NCBI RefSeq assembly: GCF_900107435.1
Contig: NZ_FNPZ01000001.1
Coordinates: 344,960 to 408,959 of the forward strand
From: Herbiconiux ginsengi
GTDB taxonomy: Bacteria > Actinomycetota > Actinomycetes > Actinomycetales > Microbacteriaceae
Direction: 5' to 3'
Length of the DNA stretch: 64,000 nucleotides
A model generated the notes under the pieces. That model was given only the letters and a program-made list of their open reading frames with translations, was not told the DNA's origin and did not search any database. Positions 1 to 8,225 of this stretch are shown here, one piece after another (the first letter of the stretch is position 1; each line of letters opens with the position of its first letter). Position numbers and translations under genes: made by a program.

Positions 1-1522
1 AGCGTTCGAGGAACGAGATGACCGCCGTGGTGCGCTCCTCGACCTCGATCTCGGGCTTCGACCCGTCGTTGAGGCAGAACATGTCCATCGACCGCTTCTT
101 CAGCAGCACGTCCATCTCCCTGAGCGCGGAGCGGAGCGTGGTCTCGATGTACTTGACCTTCGCCTCCGTCTGCACCACGGCCCGGCCGGTCATCAGCGCG
201 TAGTAGTGGTAGAACGAGTTCGTCACCGAGATGTCGGTGGCCGAACGGAACGGGCTCGCCGCGGTGCGCGCGAAGGCGTCGGAGAACTCCTGCTCCATCT
301 CGAACAGCACGCTCTTGCGCAGCGGCGCGGCACAGTGCTCGAGGTGCCGGGTGGTGACCCGGCCGAACCGCTGCTGCAGCAGCTCGCGATTGACGCGCGC
401 GGCGTTCTCGAAACCGCTGCGGTGCAGAGCGTTCGAGCCGAGGCCGATGCGGGTGTCGGCCTCGACGAACTTCGTGATGCCACCGGGTGAGAAGAACAGG
501 TCGGGCTTCACCGGACGCCCGAAGAACATGTCGTCGTTGGAGTAGAGGAAGTGCTCCGAGAGGCCCGGTATGCGGTGCAGCTGAGCTTCGACGGCGTGCG
601 AGTTGTGCGTCGGCAGGTCGGACGGGTCGCGGAAGAACTCCTCGCTCGGCATGATCGTGACCCGCGGGTCGTCGGCCAGCCAGGCGGGGCGCGGCGAGTC
701 GGTGGCGATGAAGATGCGGCGGATCCAGGGGGCGAAGGTGTAGACGCTGCGCAAGGCGTACTTCAACTCGTCGATCTGGCGGTAGCGGGCCTCGGAGTCG
801 TCGCCGTCGCCCACCACGTAGCTCGCCATGCGCTTCGCGCGGGCGCGCTGGAACTCGATGGCCGTGCCGTCGACCCAGGAGAACACGATGTCGACATCGA
901 AGCCGATGTCGCTCGCGAGCGTGGAGAACATGCCCTCGATCGTCGTCCAGGTGCGGCCGAAGAGATCCACCGTGGTCTCGGTCATCTCCTCGCGCGGGAT
1001 GAGGCGCCGCGTGAGCGAGTTCTCCACCGGCGCCTCGACGACGTCGCCGTTCTCGCGCCAGAACTCGAGCTGCACGGCCGAGCCGACTCCGTAGCGCAGC
1101 CGGCCGATCGGCTCGATCCGGGGGCGGTAGAGCCGCATGACCCGCGCCTTCGGGTCGCGAGTGAGCTTGCCGTCGGCCACCAGCACTGCGGGGGCACCCG
1201 GCGCCTTGGAGTAGAACGGCTCACCGGCCATGCTCTCCAACAGAGCGGCCTTGGCGCGCTTGCGGTCGGCCCAGCGAACCGCGAGCACCGGGCGCTCGTC
1301 GTTGCCGCGCACGAGCAGGAACGGCACATGCGCCGCGTCGAGCGCGTCGGCGATGAAGAGGAGATCCTCGATCATCGACTGGCGCGGGGTGGCGTGCCCG
1401 TTGAGAAGGGTCAGCTGGCCTTTGCGGAGAACCAGGTCGCTGCGATCGAGAGCGATCGGATGCGATGAGGCGGTGCGCAGAACGGATTCGAGGTGAGGGG
1501 CTCCAGATACGTCATCGGTCAA
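1..1522 (-). CDS. Stealth-family glycosyl-phosphotransferase, 5' part (C-terminus outside window)
   Basis: About 507 codons are visible and the frame is still open at the window edge. Conserved Stealth blocks are readable in order: DIVFSWVDG (CR1), ELKYALRSVYTFAPWIRRIF followed by ATDSPRPAWL (CR2), then THNSHAVEAQLHRIPGL and EHFLYSNDDMFFGRPV (CR3), followed by a CR4-like region. Known members transfer hexose-1-phosphate from a nucleotide sugar to build phosphodiester-linked surface polysaccharides (bacterial CpsY/SacB; GlcNAc-1-phosphotransferase in animals). The aspartates of the NDDMFF block fit the catalytic site. The chosen start is TTG at 1522, preceded by an AAGGAGG box with 5 nt spacing. 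About 180 residues precede CR1, longer than the minimal family core. The family is clear; the sugar substrate is unknown. Confidence 0.9.
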   Translation of the reverse strand, partial: MTDDVSGAPHLESVLRTASSHPIALDRSDLVLRKGQLTLLNGHATPRQSMIEDLLFIADALDAAHVPFLLVRGNDERPVLAVRWADRKRAKAALLESMAGEPFYSKAPGAPAVLVADGKLTRDPKARVMRLYRPRIEPIGRLRYGVGSAVQLEFWRENGDVVEAPVENSLTRRLIPREEMTETTVDLFGRTWTTIEGMFSTLASDIGFDVDIVFSWVDGTAIEFQRARAKRMASYVVGDGDDSEARYRQIDELKYALRSVYTFAPWIRRIFIATDSPRPAWLADDPRVTIMPSEEFFRDPSDLPTHNSHAVEAQLHRIPGLSEHFLYSNDDMFFGRPVKPDLFFSPGGITKFVEADTRIGLGSNALHRSGFENAARVNRELLQQRFGRVTTRHLEHCAAPLRKSVLFEMEQEFSDAFARTAASPFRSATDISVTNSFYHYYALMTGRAVVQTEAKVKYIETTLRSALREMDVLLKKRSMDMFCLNDGSKPEIEVEERTTAVISFLER

Positions 1523-1639
1523 AGTCGCCTCCTTGGGTCGAACGAGTGGTGCGGGTCTGCTGGGTGTCGGTGCTCCTGCCGTCGTCGCCAGTCGCCATTC
1601 AGTTTACGTCGATCCGGAGCCGACGGCTCGCTTGTCCGC

Positions 1640-2050
1640 TCAGAGCGCGCGCACCGAATTGTTGCGGGCGTCATGCGTGAGCTCCACCAGCCCGAGCTGC
1701 TCGAGCAGCGGCGGCAGGTACATGCCGAAACGCCCGCGGTAGCCCTTGCGCAAGCCGTACCAGCCACCCACGGGGTTCTGTTCGGAGCGACCCCAGGCCT
1801 CGACGGATCCTTCCGGCGCGGGCTTCTGCTCGTCGGCCGCGCCGAGCGGCACCCAGTCGCCCTGCTCCTTCAGCCACGCGTGCAGGTCGTCGATCGCGCG
1901 CAACTGGTATTTCAGCGTCGTCGAACCCACCTGACACACCAGGGTGGGCGGATCGACGGTCTCGTCGCGGTACATCGTGTAGCTCGACGAGCCGGGTGCG
2001 GTCGTCAGCTGCCAAGGGTCTTCTGCGGTTCCGGATGCCATGCCTCGCAT
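1640..2050 (-). CDS. DUF6855 family protein
   Basis: Short cytosolic protein of about 136 residues. The motifs DDLHAWLKEQGDWVPLG, EAWGRSEQNPVGGWYGL and RGRFGMYLPPLLEQLGL match, from memory, a small actinobacterial family of unknown function (DUF6855). There is no signal peptide or membrane segment. Two in-frame ATGs, at 2050 and 2041, are possible. The first lies 3 nt after a GGAGG box and gives MRGMASG; the second gives MASGTAEDPW, the more usual family start. It is transcribed away from the divergent hydroxylase-like gene at 2188. No function is proposed. Confidence 0.75.
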   Translation of the reverse strand: MRGMASGTAEDPWQLTTAPGSSSYTMYRDETVDPPTLVCQVGSTTLKYQLRAIDDLHAWLKEQGDWVPLGAADEQKPAPEGSVEAWGRSEQNPVGGWYGLRKGYRGRFGMYLPPLLEQLGLVELTHDARNNSVRAL

Positions 2051-2115
2051 TGTCCTCCGCAGGGGGCGCCACCGGAAGACCGACGGGACTTTCGGCCCCT
2101 GTCGGGCCGGATACG

Positions 2116-2134
2116 CCGTGTTAGCCTTGCCTAA
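2116..2134 (-). promoter_or_regulatory. IdeR/DtxR-type iron box (candidate)
   Basis: Read on the minus strand from 2134, the 19-mer TTAGGCAAGGCTAACACGG agrees with the IdeR/DtxR consensus TTAGGTTAGGCTAACCTAA at 13 of 19 positions. The left half and the core GGCTAAC are intact. It lies 53 nt upstream of the hydroxylase-like gene at 2188 and 65 nt from the divergent DUF6855 start, so it could control either. The match is by eye; no regulator binding is shown. Confidence 0.5.
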
Positions 2135-2187
2135 GTAGAGCATGTCACAATGCACTTGTTCTCTTACTGGAAGGGCCCATTTCCCCG

Positions 2188-2973
2188 ATGAGCTACGTTC
2201 GATCGACAGCATTCGACGAGACCGGTTACGTCGTTCTCGACTCTTACGACCAGGCCGCCGATCCGAAGGAATGGCTCGACCTCGAATACGTCGACTGGAA
2301 GTCGTCCGGCGACACCCGCTTCGCCCCGCTGGCGAGCGCATTCGGCGACATGGAGTGCAACGGCTTCTGGAACCACACCCCGCCGCGCACCGACAAAGAC
2401 GGCGTGTGGGTGCCGTCGAACATCGAAAAGGCCCCGATCCTGAAGGCCCGCGCCGAGGAGCCCGGGGCGAACATCGGCCGCTGCCGCGTGATCGAATTGC
2501 AGCCCGACACCTATCCGACGGCCCTGTACAACCTGCACCAAGACGACAACAACCGTCTGAACCCCGATGGAACGGGCTGGATCGTGCGCGGATTCTTCAA
2601 CCTCTCCGACGATCCGGACTCCTACCTCATCCTGCGCGAAGACCGCTTCGACCCCGAGACCGAGGTGCGCATCTCGCTGCCCGCCGGCCGTCAGGTGATC
2701 GTCGACACCCAGCGCTTCTGGCACGCGGTCTGGCAGAAGGGCCCCGAGCCGCGCTACTGCCTCATCACCTCGTGGGAGTCGGGCCCCGAGCTCGACGCCT
2801 ACATCGAGAAGTACCACGGCGACCCGCATTTCCCGAGCGCCGCACTCGACCCGAAGTTCGTCGAAGACGCCCAGGTGGAGGTGCGCCGCCGCCTCGCCGA
2901 GCGTGCCGCGACGCTCGCCGCCCGGGGCAAGGCCGGTCAGGTGCTGGTCGACCTGGATCTCGACGAGGACTGA
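2188..2973 (+). CDS. Putative Fe(II)/2-oxoglutarate-dependent hydroxylase (Asp/Asn beta-hydroxylase-like fold)
   Basis: 261-residue soluble protein. The core carries H117-Q-D119 (in YNLHQDDNNR), then GFFNLSDDPDSYLI, then H179 (in RFWHAVWQ) and R189 ten residues later. This HxD...H...R spacing is that of double-stranded beta-helix Fe(II)/2OG oxygenases, and the RFWHAVWQ segment resembles aspartyl beta-hydroxylases. The substrate cannot be read from sequence. The ATG at 2188 has only a weak GGAAGGG-type ribosome site. An IdeR-like box lies just upstream, which would suit an iron-dependent enzyme. The residues around 200-250 form a charged helical tail. The oxygenase assignment is inference from motif spacing; a metal-free DSBH protein is the main alternative. 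Confidence 0.55.
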   Translation: MSYVRSTAFDETGYVVLDSYDQAADPKEWLDLEYVDWKSSGDTRFAPLASAFGDMECNGFWNHTPPRTDKDGVWVPSNIEKAPILKARAEEPGANIGRCRVIELQPDTYPTALYNLHQDDNNRLNPDGTGWIVRGFFNLSDDPDSYLILREDRFDPETEVRISLPAGRQVIVDTQRFWHAVWQKGPEPRYCLITSWESGPELDAYIEKYHGDPHFPSAALDPKFVEDAQVEVRRRLAERAATLAARGKAGQVLVDLDLDED

Positions 2974-3110
2974 GCCGACTCGGGTCGGCGCCGCGGAGGG
3001 TCTTCACCCGACCCGGCATCCTGTCCCTGCGGCGCTGTGTAAAGCGGCGCGGTCGTGCACTTCTCGCGGGTCGGCATCCGGATGTCGGGGGTCGGCTTTA
3101 GTGTGTGCTC

Positions 3111-4433
3111 ATGGCCACCAGGACACCGAGCGCATACCGCTGCACCGAATGCGGATGGCAGACGGCGAAGTGGGTGGGGCGCTGCGGCGAATGCCAGTCG
3201 TGGGGCACCGTCGTGTCGTCGGCCGAAAACGAGGGCATCTCGCGCGCCGTTCGGGCGACGGTGCTCGACGCGGCGCGCATCGCCCGGCCCATCACCGAGA
3301 TCTCGTCCGACGTGGCGGCGCACTGGGCCACCGGCATCGGCGAATTCGATCGCGTGCTCGGCGGCGGGCTCGTGCCCGGCGCCGCCATCCTGCTCTCCGG
3401 CGAGCCCGGTGTCGGCAAGTCGACGCTGCTGCTCGAGGTCGCGGCGAAAGCCGCCGAGGAGCACCTGCGCGTGCTCTACGTCTCGGCCGAGGAGTCGGTC
3501 TCGCAAGTGAAGCTCCGGGCCGAGCGCACCCACTCGCTCTCCCCGACTCTCATGCTGGCGGCCGAGACCGACCTGGCCACCGTGCTCGGGCAGATCGACG
3601 CGGTGCAGCCGCACCTCGTCATCGTCGACTCGGTGCAGACGGTGTCGTCCTCCTCGCTCGACTCGGCCGCCGGCTCACCAACGCAGGTGCGGGAGGTGGC
3701 GTCCTCCCTCATCCGGGTGGCGAAGGAGCGGTCGCTGCCGGTGCTGCTGGTGGGGCACGTCACGAAAGACGGGTCGATCGCGGGGCCCCGGGTGCTGGAG
3801 CACCTGGTCGACGTGGTGTGCCAGTTCGAGGGCGACCGGCAGACCTCGCTGCGCTTCGTGCGGGCGCTCAAGAACCGGTTCGGGCCGACGGATGAGGTGG
3901 GCTGCTTCGAGATGACGTCCGACGGCATCGCCGAGGTGCCCGATCCGAGCGGATTGTTCCTCTCGCGCGGGTCGGATGCGGTGTCGGGCACCTGCGTCAC
4001 CGTTGCGCTCGAGGGCCGGCGGGCCCTCCCGGTCGAGGTGCAGGCGCTCGTGGTGTCGACACCGTCGCCGAATCCGCGCCGGGTCACCAACGGAGTCGAC
4101 TCCTCGCGGGTGGCGATGATTCTCGCCGTACTCGAGCGGCGGGCGCGCATCCGGCTGAGCGACCAAGACGTCTACGTCTCCACCGTGGGCGGCGTGAAGC
4201 TCACCGAGCCGGCGGCCGACCTCGCCATCGCGCTGGCTCTGGCCTCGGCTTCGAACGACAAGCCGTTACCGCACGATCTGGCGGCCTTCGGTGAGATCAG
4301 CCTCGCGGGCGAGGTGCGGCCGGTCTCCTCGAGCCGCACCCGCGCATCCGAAGCCCGTCGTCTGGGTTTCACGACGATCATCGACGACGACGTGCGTCAG
4401 CTCGTGAAAGCCCTGGGTCGCGCCTTCGGGTAG
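3111..4433 (+). CDS. radA: DNA repair protein RadA
   Basis: Full-length RadA (440 residues from the ATG at 3111). Domains in order: N-terminal C4 zinc finger (C11-x2-C14...C25-x2-C28), RecA-like ATPase with Walker A GEPGVGKS at 97-104, the RadA-specific KNRFG motif within ALKNRFGPTDEVG, and a C-terminal Lon-protease-like domain that lacks protease function in this family. RadA drives branch migration in recombinational repair. No Shine-Dalgarno is visible; a TTTAGT hexamer ends 8 nt before the ATG, so a leaderless mRNA is plausible. An in-frame GTG at 3105 is an alternative start. Confidence 0.97.
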   Translation: MATRTPSAYRCTECGWQTAKWVGRCGECQSWGTVVSSAENEGISRAVRATVLDAARIARPITEISSDVAAHWATGIGEFDRVLGGGLVPGAAILLSGEPGVGKSTLLLEVAAKAAEEHLRVLYVSAEESVSQVKLRAERTHSLSPTLMLAAETDLATVLGQIDAVQPHLVIVDSVQTVSSSSLDSAAGSPTQVREVASSLIRVAKERSLPVLLVGHVTKDGSIAGPRVLEHLVDVVCQFEGDRQTSLRFVRALKNRFGPTDEVGCFEMTSDGIAEVPDPSGLFLSRGSDAVSGTCVTVALEGRRALPVEVQALVVSTPSPNPRRVTNGVDSSRVAMILAVLERRARIRLSDQDVYVSTVGGVKLTEPAADLAIALALASASNDKPLPHDLAAFGEISLAGEVRPVSSSRTRASEARRLGFTTIIDDDVRQLVKALGRAFG

Positions 4434-4493
4434 CGGAACGGCCACCCCCTGCCCTGCCCTGCCGGGTGGGGTCGGCCCGGCACGCGGCGCCGC

Positions 4494-6080
4494 TCACACG
4501 TGGGGAACGAAGGCCTGCCAGGCCAGGCGCCGCGAACCGCGCGGGTCGGATTCGACCCGATCCGACTTGTCGATGATGAGTGTCAGCCGCTCGTCGTCGT
4601 CGTAACGCGGCCACTCGGTCTCGTCGACCCGCCCGTCGCGGGCGAAGGCGAGCCAGTGGGCGCGCATCCGCCTGCTCGCGCCGAGGAAGGCCCGCCGACC
4701 GCCGAGGGCGGTCATGGTGCGACCGAACCAGCCGTTCATCCGGTCGAAGATGGCGTAGAGCTCGAGACCGTGCGTGGCGTCGAAGCCGGCCAGACGCACG
4801 AGCCGGGGTGCGATGTCGAAGCGGTAGAAGTGCACGGGGTGGTAGCGGGCGTGCCGTTCGGCCACCTTCACCGTCGGATACCAGAACGCGTAGTCACCTC
4901 CGAAGTCGGCCGCCGCGCGTTTGGCCGGCAGCCCCGGGTATTCGGCCTTGATCGCCTTGCGCGCGCCCTTCTTGGTGCGGGAGAAGATGGCTCGGATGCG
5001 CTTCGGCGTCGTGGCGAGGATGTCGAGTCGCCCGGTGAAGAGCGATCCCTCGCGGTCGTTGGTGCCGATGATGAGCGGCACGGGTGCGGCGCGGCCCTCC
5101 TTGAACGCGTCGAGCGGGCGCTCGGGCAGGAAGTCGCCATCGATCACCGGGGAGAGCACGATGGTGCCCGGATGCGCATCCGGGGTCTTGAGGGTGAGAG
5201 ACACGGCCGCCTCCACCAGTTCAGCGGCGGCGGCATCCGCGAGCACCTGCCCCGCGATGTCGTCGGAGGTGGACTCGACGCCGTCGGTGTCGATCGACTC
5301 GGTGAGGAGTTCGACGAACTCCTCCGCCCAGACGGCCGTCATCTCGGGCAGGTAGATCGCGTTGGCCGGGGCACTCTGCGCGATCGCGCGGGCGAAGAGT
5401 CCGCGGGCGGCGGGGGTGGCCATCAACGTGGTGACGGCGTTGGCCCCGGCGGATTCGCCGAACAGGGTCACGTTGGCCGGGTCGCCGCCGAACGCCGCGA
5501 TGTTGTCGCGCACCCATTCGAGAGCGGCGACCTGGTCGCGCAGGCCGAGGTTCGATTCGAGGGGTCGCTCGGGGGTCGAGAACCGGGTGAAGTCCAGGTA
5601 GCCGAGCGCGCCGAGCCGGTAGTTGAAGCTCACGTAGACCACGCCGCCCTCGCGCACCAGCGCTTCGCCGTTGCGCGGGTGTTCGGCCGACGAGCCGACG
5701 CTGTAGGCGCCGCCGTGCACGAAGACCATGACGGGAAGGCCCTGCACATCCGTCGCCGGGCGCAGCACGTTGATGGTGAGGCAGTCCTCCGACATCGTGG
5801 CGGTGCGAGAGGCGCCGATGAAGTTGCCGTCACGTGACTGCATCGCGATAGGCCCGAACTCGGAGGCATCGCGCACGCCCTGCCACGGCACGACCGGCCG
5901 CGGCGACCGGAACCGCAGCGACCCGACCGGCGGAGCGGCGTACGGAATGCCGCGCCAGTGCCGCATCCCGAGCCGCGCCCGCTCGACACCGCGCACCACA
6001 CCGCCCGAGACGGCGATCTCGAGCGGGCCGGTGGGCGCGACGGTCGTCGCCGTGCCCTTTTGTGACGTCGTGGCGCTCAC
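4494..6080 (-). CDS. Type-B carboxylesterase (alpha/beta hydrolase)
   Basis: 528 residues, the usual length for type-B carboxylesterases. Diagnostic blocks: EDCLTINVLRP, oxyanion-hole HGG at 122-124, nucleophile Ser210 in GESAG (208-212), an acidic residue in GTNDREGSLF and the catalytic histidine in DATHGLELYAIF. There is no signal peptide, so it should be cytoplasmic. It hydrolyses carboxylic esters; the natural substrate is unknown and p-nitrobenzyl-esterase-like activity is typical. It is convergent with radA, the 60-nt gap holding a C-rich/G-rich imperfect hairpin but no T-run. ATG start; no strong ribosome site. Confidence 0.93.
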   Translation of the reverse strand: MSATTSQKGTATTVAPTGPLEIAVSGGVVRGVERARLGMRHWRGIPYAAPPVGSLRFRSPRPVVPWQGVRDASEFGPIAMQSRDGNFIGASRTATMSEDCLTINVLRPATDVQGLPVMVFVHGGAYSVGSSAEHPRNGEALVREGGVVYVSFNYRLGALGYLDFTRFSTPERPLESNLGLRDQVAALEWVRDNIAAFGGDPANVTLFGESAGANAVTTLMATPAARGLFARAIAQSAPANAIYLPEMTAVWAEEFVELLTESIDTDGVESTSDDIAGQVLADAAAAELVEAAVSLTLKTPDAHPGTIVLSPVIDGDFLPERPLDAFKEGRAAPVPLIIGTNDREGSLFTGRLDILATTPKRIRAIFSRTKKGARKAIKAEYPGLPAKRAAADFGGDYAFWYPTVKVAERHARYHPVHFYRFDIAPRLVRLAGFDATHGLELYAIFDRMNGWFGRTMTALGGRRAFLGASRRMRAHWLAFARDGRVDETEWPRYDDDERLTLIIDKSDRVESDPRGSRRLAWQAFVPHV

Positions 6081-6189
6081 GGCTGAATGCTACAGCCGTC
6101 GTCTGAACAGCACCGCAAGAGGCGGATTCCCAGGGCCCGTTCACACGCTCGTCACCCACCGGATCGGCGCCGGGCGTAGCGTCGCATCC

Positions 6190-6348
6190 GTGCCCTCGAC
6201 GAAGCGACGTCGCCGAGAGCGACGCATTCACCGCCGCTACTACCCCGCGGCCCACCCACGCCTTCGCCGCGTGGGAATCATCGCCCTGGTCGCCGTCTTG
6301 CTGGCGCTGGCCGGCATCCTGGTCTGGGCGGCCCTGTTCTACAAGTAG
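6190..6348 (+). CDS. Small basic single-pass membrane protein
   Basis: 52 residues from GTG at 6190. The N-terminal 27 residues are strongly basic (for example KRRRRERR), followed by one hydrophobic helix (about residues 29-50, VGIIALVAVLLALAGILVWA) and a short FYK end. The composition suggests an N-in membrane micro-protein. No clear ribosome site is present and the gene sits in a divergent gap, so translation is not certain. I do not recognise a family. Confidence 0.45.
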   Translation: MPSTKRRRRERRIHRRYYPAAHPRLRRVGIIALVAVLLALAGILVWAALFYK

Positions 6349-6395
6349 CCGTCGCGCAACAATCGGCCAAACAAACCATTACCCACGGCGCCTAC

Positions 6396-6752
6396 TCAGG
6401 CGGTAACCAGCAGCTTTTGGCTTGACTCCACCACCCGGAAGTTCCCCGTCCAAGACGGCGTGGCCCCACCTGAGGCGTGAAGAGCCGTGCGTGCCAAGTT
6501 TGATGCCTCACGCCCCGCCGCCAACTCATCCTCCGCGACGAGAACGAAGCCGAATGTCACTCGGCGCTGCTTAGGATCAGCAGAAAACTGTGCTCCTTGC
6601 GCGCCATCGAGAACGAAGAGACAGGTGGCCACAGCATCCAGGGCTGCCACGAAGCGCTTCTCGGAAACGTTCACGGCCTCGCACACGATCTCGGCATAAA
6701 ACTCGTTAGGCAACTTCTTCACCTCGACAACACTCTCTCTTGTTGATGTCAT
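6396..6752 (-). CDS. Hypothetical protein of the lower-GC islet (downstream member)
   Basis: 118 residues from the ATG at 6752, which follows an AGAGG box by 7 nt. The protein (start MTSTRESVVEVKKLPNEFY) is a soluble alpha/beta-looking domain with no catalytic motif I recognise. The start lies inside the preceding gene (6706-6930), a 47-nt overlap typical of co-translated pairs. Base composition and codon use (many A/T-ending codons such as GAA, ACA, AAA) differ from the GC-rich neighbours, suggesting transfer. Function unknown; a two-gene accessory unit is the best description. Confidence 0.6.
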   Translation of the reverse strand: MTSTRESVVEVKKLPNEFYAEIVCEAVNVSEKRFVAALDAVATCLFVLDGAQGAQFSADPKQRRVTFGFVLVAEDELAAGREASNLARTALHASGGATPSWTGNFRVVESSQKLLVTA

Positions 6753-6930
6753 TCTTACGCCTCTCGGCTGGGAACTGCTGCTTGAAGAGACTGAAGTATT
6801 CCAAACGACTGCAGCTGGAGCATTGAGCGACAACCATGGCGTCTCCTTGTCGCGTGATCCACTGATCGCTTGCTTCAAGCCATCGGATGAGTTTCTCGGT
6901 CTCGAAATCCGGATGGGGCATGCGTTGCAT
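6706..6930 (-). CDS. Hypothetical small Cys-containing protein of the lower-GC islet (upstream member)
   Basis: 74 residues from the ATG at 6930, about 9 nt after a GGGGGAA box; an in-frame TTG at 6948 is an alternative. It contains QCSSCSRLEYF (a CxxC pair) and a further CC near the end, so a small metal site is possible. A TATAGT -10-like hexamer lies at 6975-6980 (minus strand). It overlaps the next gene by 47 nt. Lower GC than the surroundings. No family recognised; it is the least certain of the pair. Confidence 0.45.
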   Translation of the reverse strand: MQRMPHPDFETEKLIRWLEASDQWITRQGDAMVVAQCSSCSRLEYFSLFKQQFPAERRKNDINKRECCRGEEVA

Positions 6931-7071
6931 GTTCACACGTTCCCCCAAACGCGTATTTCGCCTATTTCCTTGTCACTATACACATTCGTGTCAGCATCCC
7001 TGGTTAGGAGCGCTTTGCCAGGATCGACGGCCGCGCCCCTAGCGTTGAATGGTGTCCGACGCCACGCCTGC

Positions 7072-7743
7072 TCAGTTGAGGATGAACTGCTGCGAGTCGG
7101 CCGAATCGATGCCCGCCACCCGCACGTTGAGGTGGTAGGACGCGCCAGCGGCCGGCACCTGAGGGCGATCGGTGGCCGAGCAGGTGTCCTTCGAGGAACG
7201 CGTGCGGTCCCAGGTGAAGGGCGTCGACGAGACCGCGACGCCCGGCTCGAGCACGGCTTCGGTGTCGGAGGGGTCGGTCTGGCAGTCGGTCGAGACCCAG
7301 TAGGTCTCGTCGCCGCTCGTGATCGTGTAGACCTGCTGCGAGGTGCCCGCGTTGATCTTGCAGGGCTCCGAGCCCGTGTTCGTGATGGTGAACGACAGCT
7401 GGGGCTTCGTGGAGGCGTCGTAGTTCGCGGCATCCGTCACCGGGGAGATCGAGATGTTGCCGGCGGCACAGGCCACGACCTCGCCGGGCGGCGTGGTGGA
7501 GGACGCGTCGACCGCACCGGGTGTGGAGGATGCGGTCGTGTCGGCGGCATCCGTCGACGCGGTGGTGGGCGGCGGGCCGGTGTGGATGCCGCCGTTGCTC
7601 GCATCGGCCGGACCGGAGCCCGGCCGCACCACGATCAGCACCACGATGGCGATGATCGCGAGCGCCAGCAAGAGCACCACCAGACGGCGGCGCCAGTACA
7701 CCTTCTTGGGCTGCGGCCCGACCGGATGCCTGATCGTCGACAT
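7072..7743 (-). CDS. Membrane-anchored exported protein of unknown function
   Basis: 223 residues: a short basic cytoplasmic start (PKKVYWRRR), one transmembrane helix at about 20-40 (LVVLLLALAIIAIVVLIVV), a Thr/Ser/Pro-rich linker (about 45-88), then a beta-rich extracellular domain with four cysteines (VACAAG, EPCKIN, TDCQTD, DTCSAT) that could form two disulfides. ATG start at 7743. Similar small anchored domains are common in Actinobacteria; I cannot name the ligand or role. It precedes, with the same orientation, a lower-GC islet and follows the DUF779 gene. Confidence 0.8.
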   Translation of the reverse strand: MSTIRHPVGPQPKKVYWRRRLVVLLLALAIIAIVVLIVVRPGSGPADASNGGIHTGPPPTTASTDAADTTASSTPGAVDASSTTPPGEVVACAAGNISISPVTDAANYDASTKPQLSFTITNTGSEPCKINAGTSQQVYTITSGDETYWVSTDCQTDPSDTEAVLEPGVAVSSTPFTWDRTRSSKDTCSATDRPQVPAAGASYHLNVRVAGIDSADSQQFILN

Positions 7744-7778
7744 GCCCCCAGGCTAACCAGCGGATGCGCGAACGGGCG

Positions 7779-8225
7779 CTACACCGCTCCGTGAGTCGCA
7801 AGGCCGAAAGCTTCGAGTTCCCTGTCATCGAGCATCCGGGAGCGGATGAGGAACCGCTTGCCCTCGGGCGCCTCGATCGAGAACCCGCTCCCCCGCCCGT
7901 CGACGATGTCGATGGTGAGGTGGGTGTACTTCCAATACTCGAACTGGGACTTCGACATGTACACGTCGATCGGGTAGGTGCCCTCGACGTGCAACGTGCC
8001 GAGCAGGATGTCGGAGGCGCCCACCCGGAACATGCCCACCGGGTAGCACATCGGCGACGAGCCGTCGCAGCATCCGCCCGACTGGTGGAACATCAGCTGC
8101 CCGTTGGTCTCAGCGAGGTGCCGCAGCATGTCGGCAGCGGCATCCGTCACGTCGACCCGGGACGGCGCACCGAACGGTGCAGGAGCCGAGACCCCTGCAC
8201 CGTCGGTCGTGAGCCGGTCGGGCAT
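7779..8225 (-). CDS. DUF779 protein partnered with aldehyde dehydrogenase
   Basis: 148 residues with the DUF779 signature: QSGGCCDGSSPMCYP, ILLGTLHVEG, and a WKYTHLTIDIVDGRGSGF block. DUF779 proteins are found almost exclusively next to acetaldehyde-type dehydrogenases; their biochemical role is not established, though the cysteine-rich motif suggests metal or redox function. The ATG (8223-8225) overlaps the last base of the TGA of the dehydrogenase gene (TGATG), so the two are translationally coupled. Confidence 0.92.
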   Translation of the reverse strand: MPDRLTTDGAGVSAPAPFGAPSRVDVTDAAADMLRHLAETNGQLMFHQSGGCCDGSSPMCYPVGMFRVGASDILLGTLHVEGTYPIDVYMSKSQFEYWKYTHLTIDIVDGRGSGFSIEAPEGKRFLIRSRMLDDRELEAFGLATHGAV

